From NCBI RefSeq assembly GCF_002729955.1, contig NZ_PBYA01000026.1:1-64000 (forward strand): a DNA stretch of 64,000 nucleotides, read 5' to 3'. How positions within the stretch are numbered: the stretch's first letter is position 1; each line of letters begins with the position of its first letter. This document shows positions 63,313 through 64,000 of the stretch, one piece after another. Below the pieces are notes generated by a model. The model searched no databases. It saw only the letters and a list, made by a program, of their open reading frames with translations, and was not told the origin of the DNA. The translations under genes and the position numbers were made by a program. Source of the DNA: Salinisphaera sp. (lineage in GTDB: Bacteria > Pseudomonadota > Gammaproteobacteria > Nevskiales > Salinisphaeraceae).

Positions 63313-64000
63313 CGCCAGCGAAAAGGGCCTGGAATCGATCATCGTCGCCTCCTTGGTCGACGATGCCGAATATGTTCAGGGTGATCCGCAGGATTTCGAC
63401 CGCGAGCACGCGGTCGACTTGGCCAAGCTGCTGCAATTCTTGGCCGAAACGCAGCCCGAGATCTACGAAGGGCTTGGCATCGATGCGGATGGCCCCAAAC
63501 GCGTTCAGTTTCTGCACCGGCTCCAGGGTGAGATCGCCAAGCGGGGCGTTGTGGAGGTGCTGCGCAGCGGTATCAAGCATGGCCCGGCGCATATCGATCT
63601 ATTTTATGGCATGCCCAGTCGGGGCAATGAGGCGGCCGTAGCGCGGTTCGCAACAAATATATTCAGCGTGACGCGGCAGTTGCGGTATAGCCGCGACGAG
63701 ACGTCCCTCGCGCTGGACATGGTCGTTTTCATCAATGGTCTACCGGTCGCGACCTTCGAGCTGAAGAACAAGCTGACAAAGCAAACCGTGGATGATGCGG
63801 TACAGCAGTACAAGCGCGATCGCAGCGAAAAAGAGCTGCTATTTCAATTTGGTCGCTGTGTGGTTCACTTCGCCGTGGATGATCACGAAGTGCGGATGTG
63901 CACGCATCTCAAAGGCAAGCAGTCGTGGTTCCTGCCGTTCAATAAAGGTTACAAGGACGGCGCCGGCAACCCACCCAATCCGGCGGGATTGGCAACCGAC
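63299..64000 (+). CDS. hsdR: Type I restriction endonuclease subunit HsdR, N-terminal part
   Basis: The frame opens at GTG 63299, overlapping hsdS by 14 bases, and runs off the window with 234 codons. The N-terminal region has the HsdR nuclease fold: DMVVFINGLPVATFELKNK gives the PD-(D/E)xK motif (Asp about 141, Glu-x-Lys about 155-157), followed by AVQQYKRDR. Helicase motor motifs lie outside the window. It is the restriction motor of the R-M system. Confidence 0.92.
   Translation, partial: MKPTDASEKGLESIIVASLVDDAEYVQGDPQDFDREHAVDLAKLLQFLAETQPEIYEGLGIDADGPKRVQFLHRLQGEIAKRGVVEVLRSGIKHGPAHIDLFYGMPSRGNEAAVARFATNIFSVTRQLRYSRDETSLALDMVVFINGLPVATFELKNKLTKQTVDDAVQQYKRDRSEKELLFQFGRCVVHFAVDDHEVRMCTHLKGKQSWFLPFNKGYKDGAGNPPNPAGLATD

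Overview
The window is high-GC, densely packed bacterial chromosome. The gene set (PiT/DUF47 phosphate uptake, a YejM/PbgA-like sulfatase, an entericidin-type lipoprotein, a PA0069-type radical SAM protein, LolC-independent lipoproteins with clear lipoboxes, divergent Lrp/leuA) points to a gammaproteobacterium. The overall flavour resembles Salinisphaera or other halophilic or marine relatives, but that genus guess is only inference. No rRNA, tRNA or CRISPR array was seen. Most long alternative-frame ORFs are shadows caused by the GC bias.

Region by region. 0-8.4 kb: tail of an OST-HTH protein, a SodC-like lipoprotein, a small lipoprotein, a haloalkane dehalogenase-like hydrolase, an orphan ParA ATPase, a small phosphodiesterase, oligopeptidase B, a DUF2254 membrane protein and a macro-domain protein. 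8.4-10.9 kb: PhoX phosphatase behind a probable Pho box, closed by a strong terminator. 10.9-17.4 kb: LysR regulator divergent from an acyl-CoA dehydrogenase / CoA-transferase / glutaryl-CoA dehydrogenase / TAXI receptor run, probably for dicarboxylate or acyl-CoA catabolism. 17.4-26.7 kb: a peptide/nickel-type ABC transporter set on the minus strand, broken up by a higBA toxin-antitoxin pair and by a TSUP permease plus an unknown membrane protein. 26.9-36.6 kb: propionyl-CoA synthetase, a Sel1/SH3 secreted protein, GNAT, DUF1992, an alpha/beta hydrolase, radical SAM, SDR and a diguanylate cyclase, with small dispersed repeats in two gaps. 36.7-46.4 kb: entericidin, Lrp, leuA, an acyltransferase-like membrane protein, two multiheme cytochromes c, an AI-2E family transporter, MerR and its probable target hydrolase, and a purine permease. 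46.5-57.6 kb: ClC protein, AhpD-like protein, YbaN, YihY, hydrolase, PiT plus DUF47 behind a second Pho box, YejM/PbgA and an MBL hydrolase. 57.6-64 kb: an accessory or defence segment with a VapBC/FitAB module, a Fic protein and a type I restriction-modification system (hsdM, hsdS, start of hsdR), with lower GC in places.

The links I consider most informative are: (1) phosphate starvation: phoX and DUF47-pit, 45 kb apart, each carry two 7-bp PhoB-like half sites at 11-bp pitch with a -10 hexamer exactly 10 nt downstream; (2) the ABC transporter operon split by a self-contained higBA cassette with its own promoter and operator; (3) a SodC-like lipoprotein that keeps copper ligands but lacks two zinc-ligand histidines; (4) a Fic gene with three GCTAATT elements in front of the type I R-M genes, whose HsdS has an AT-rich second target-recognition half.
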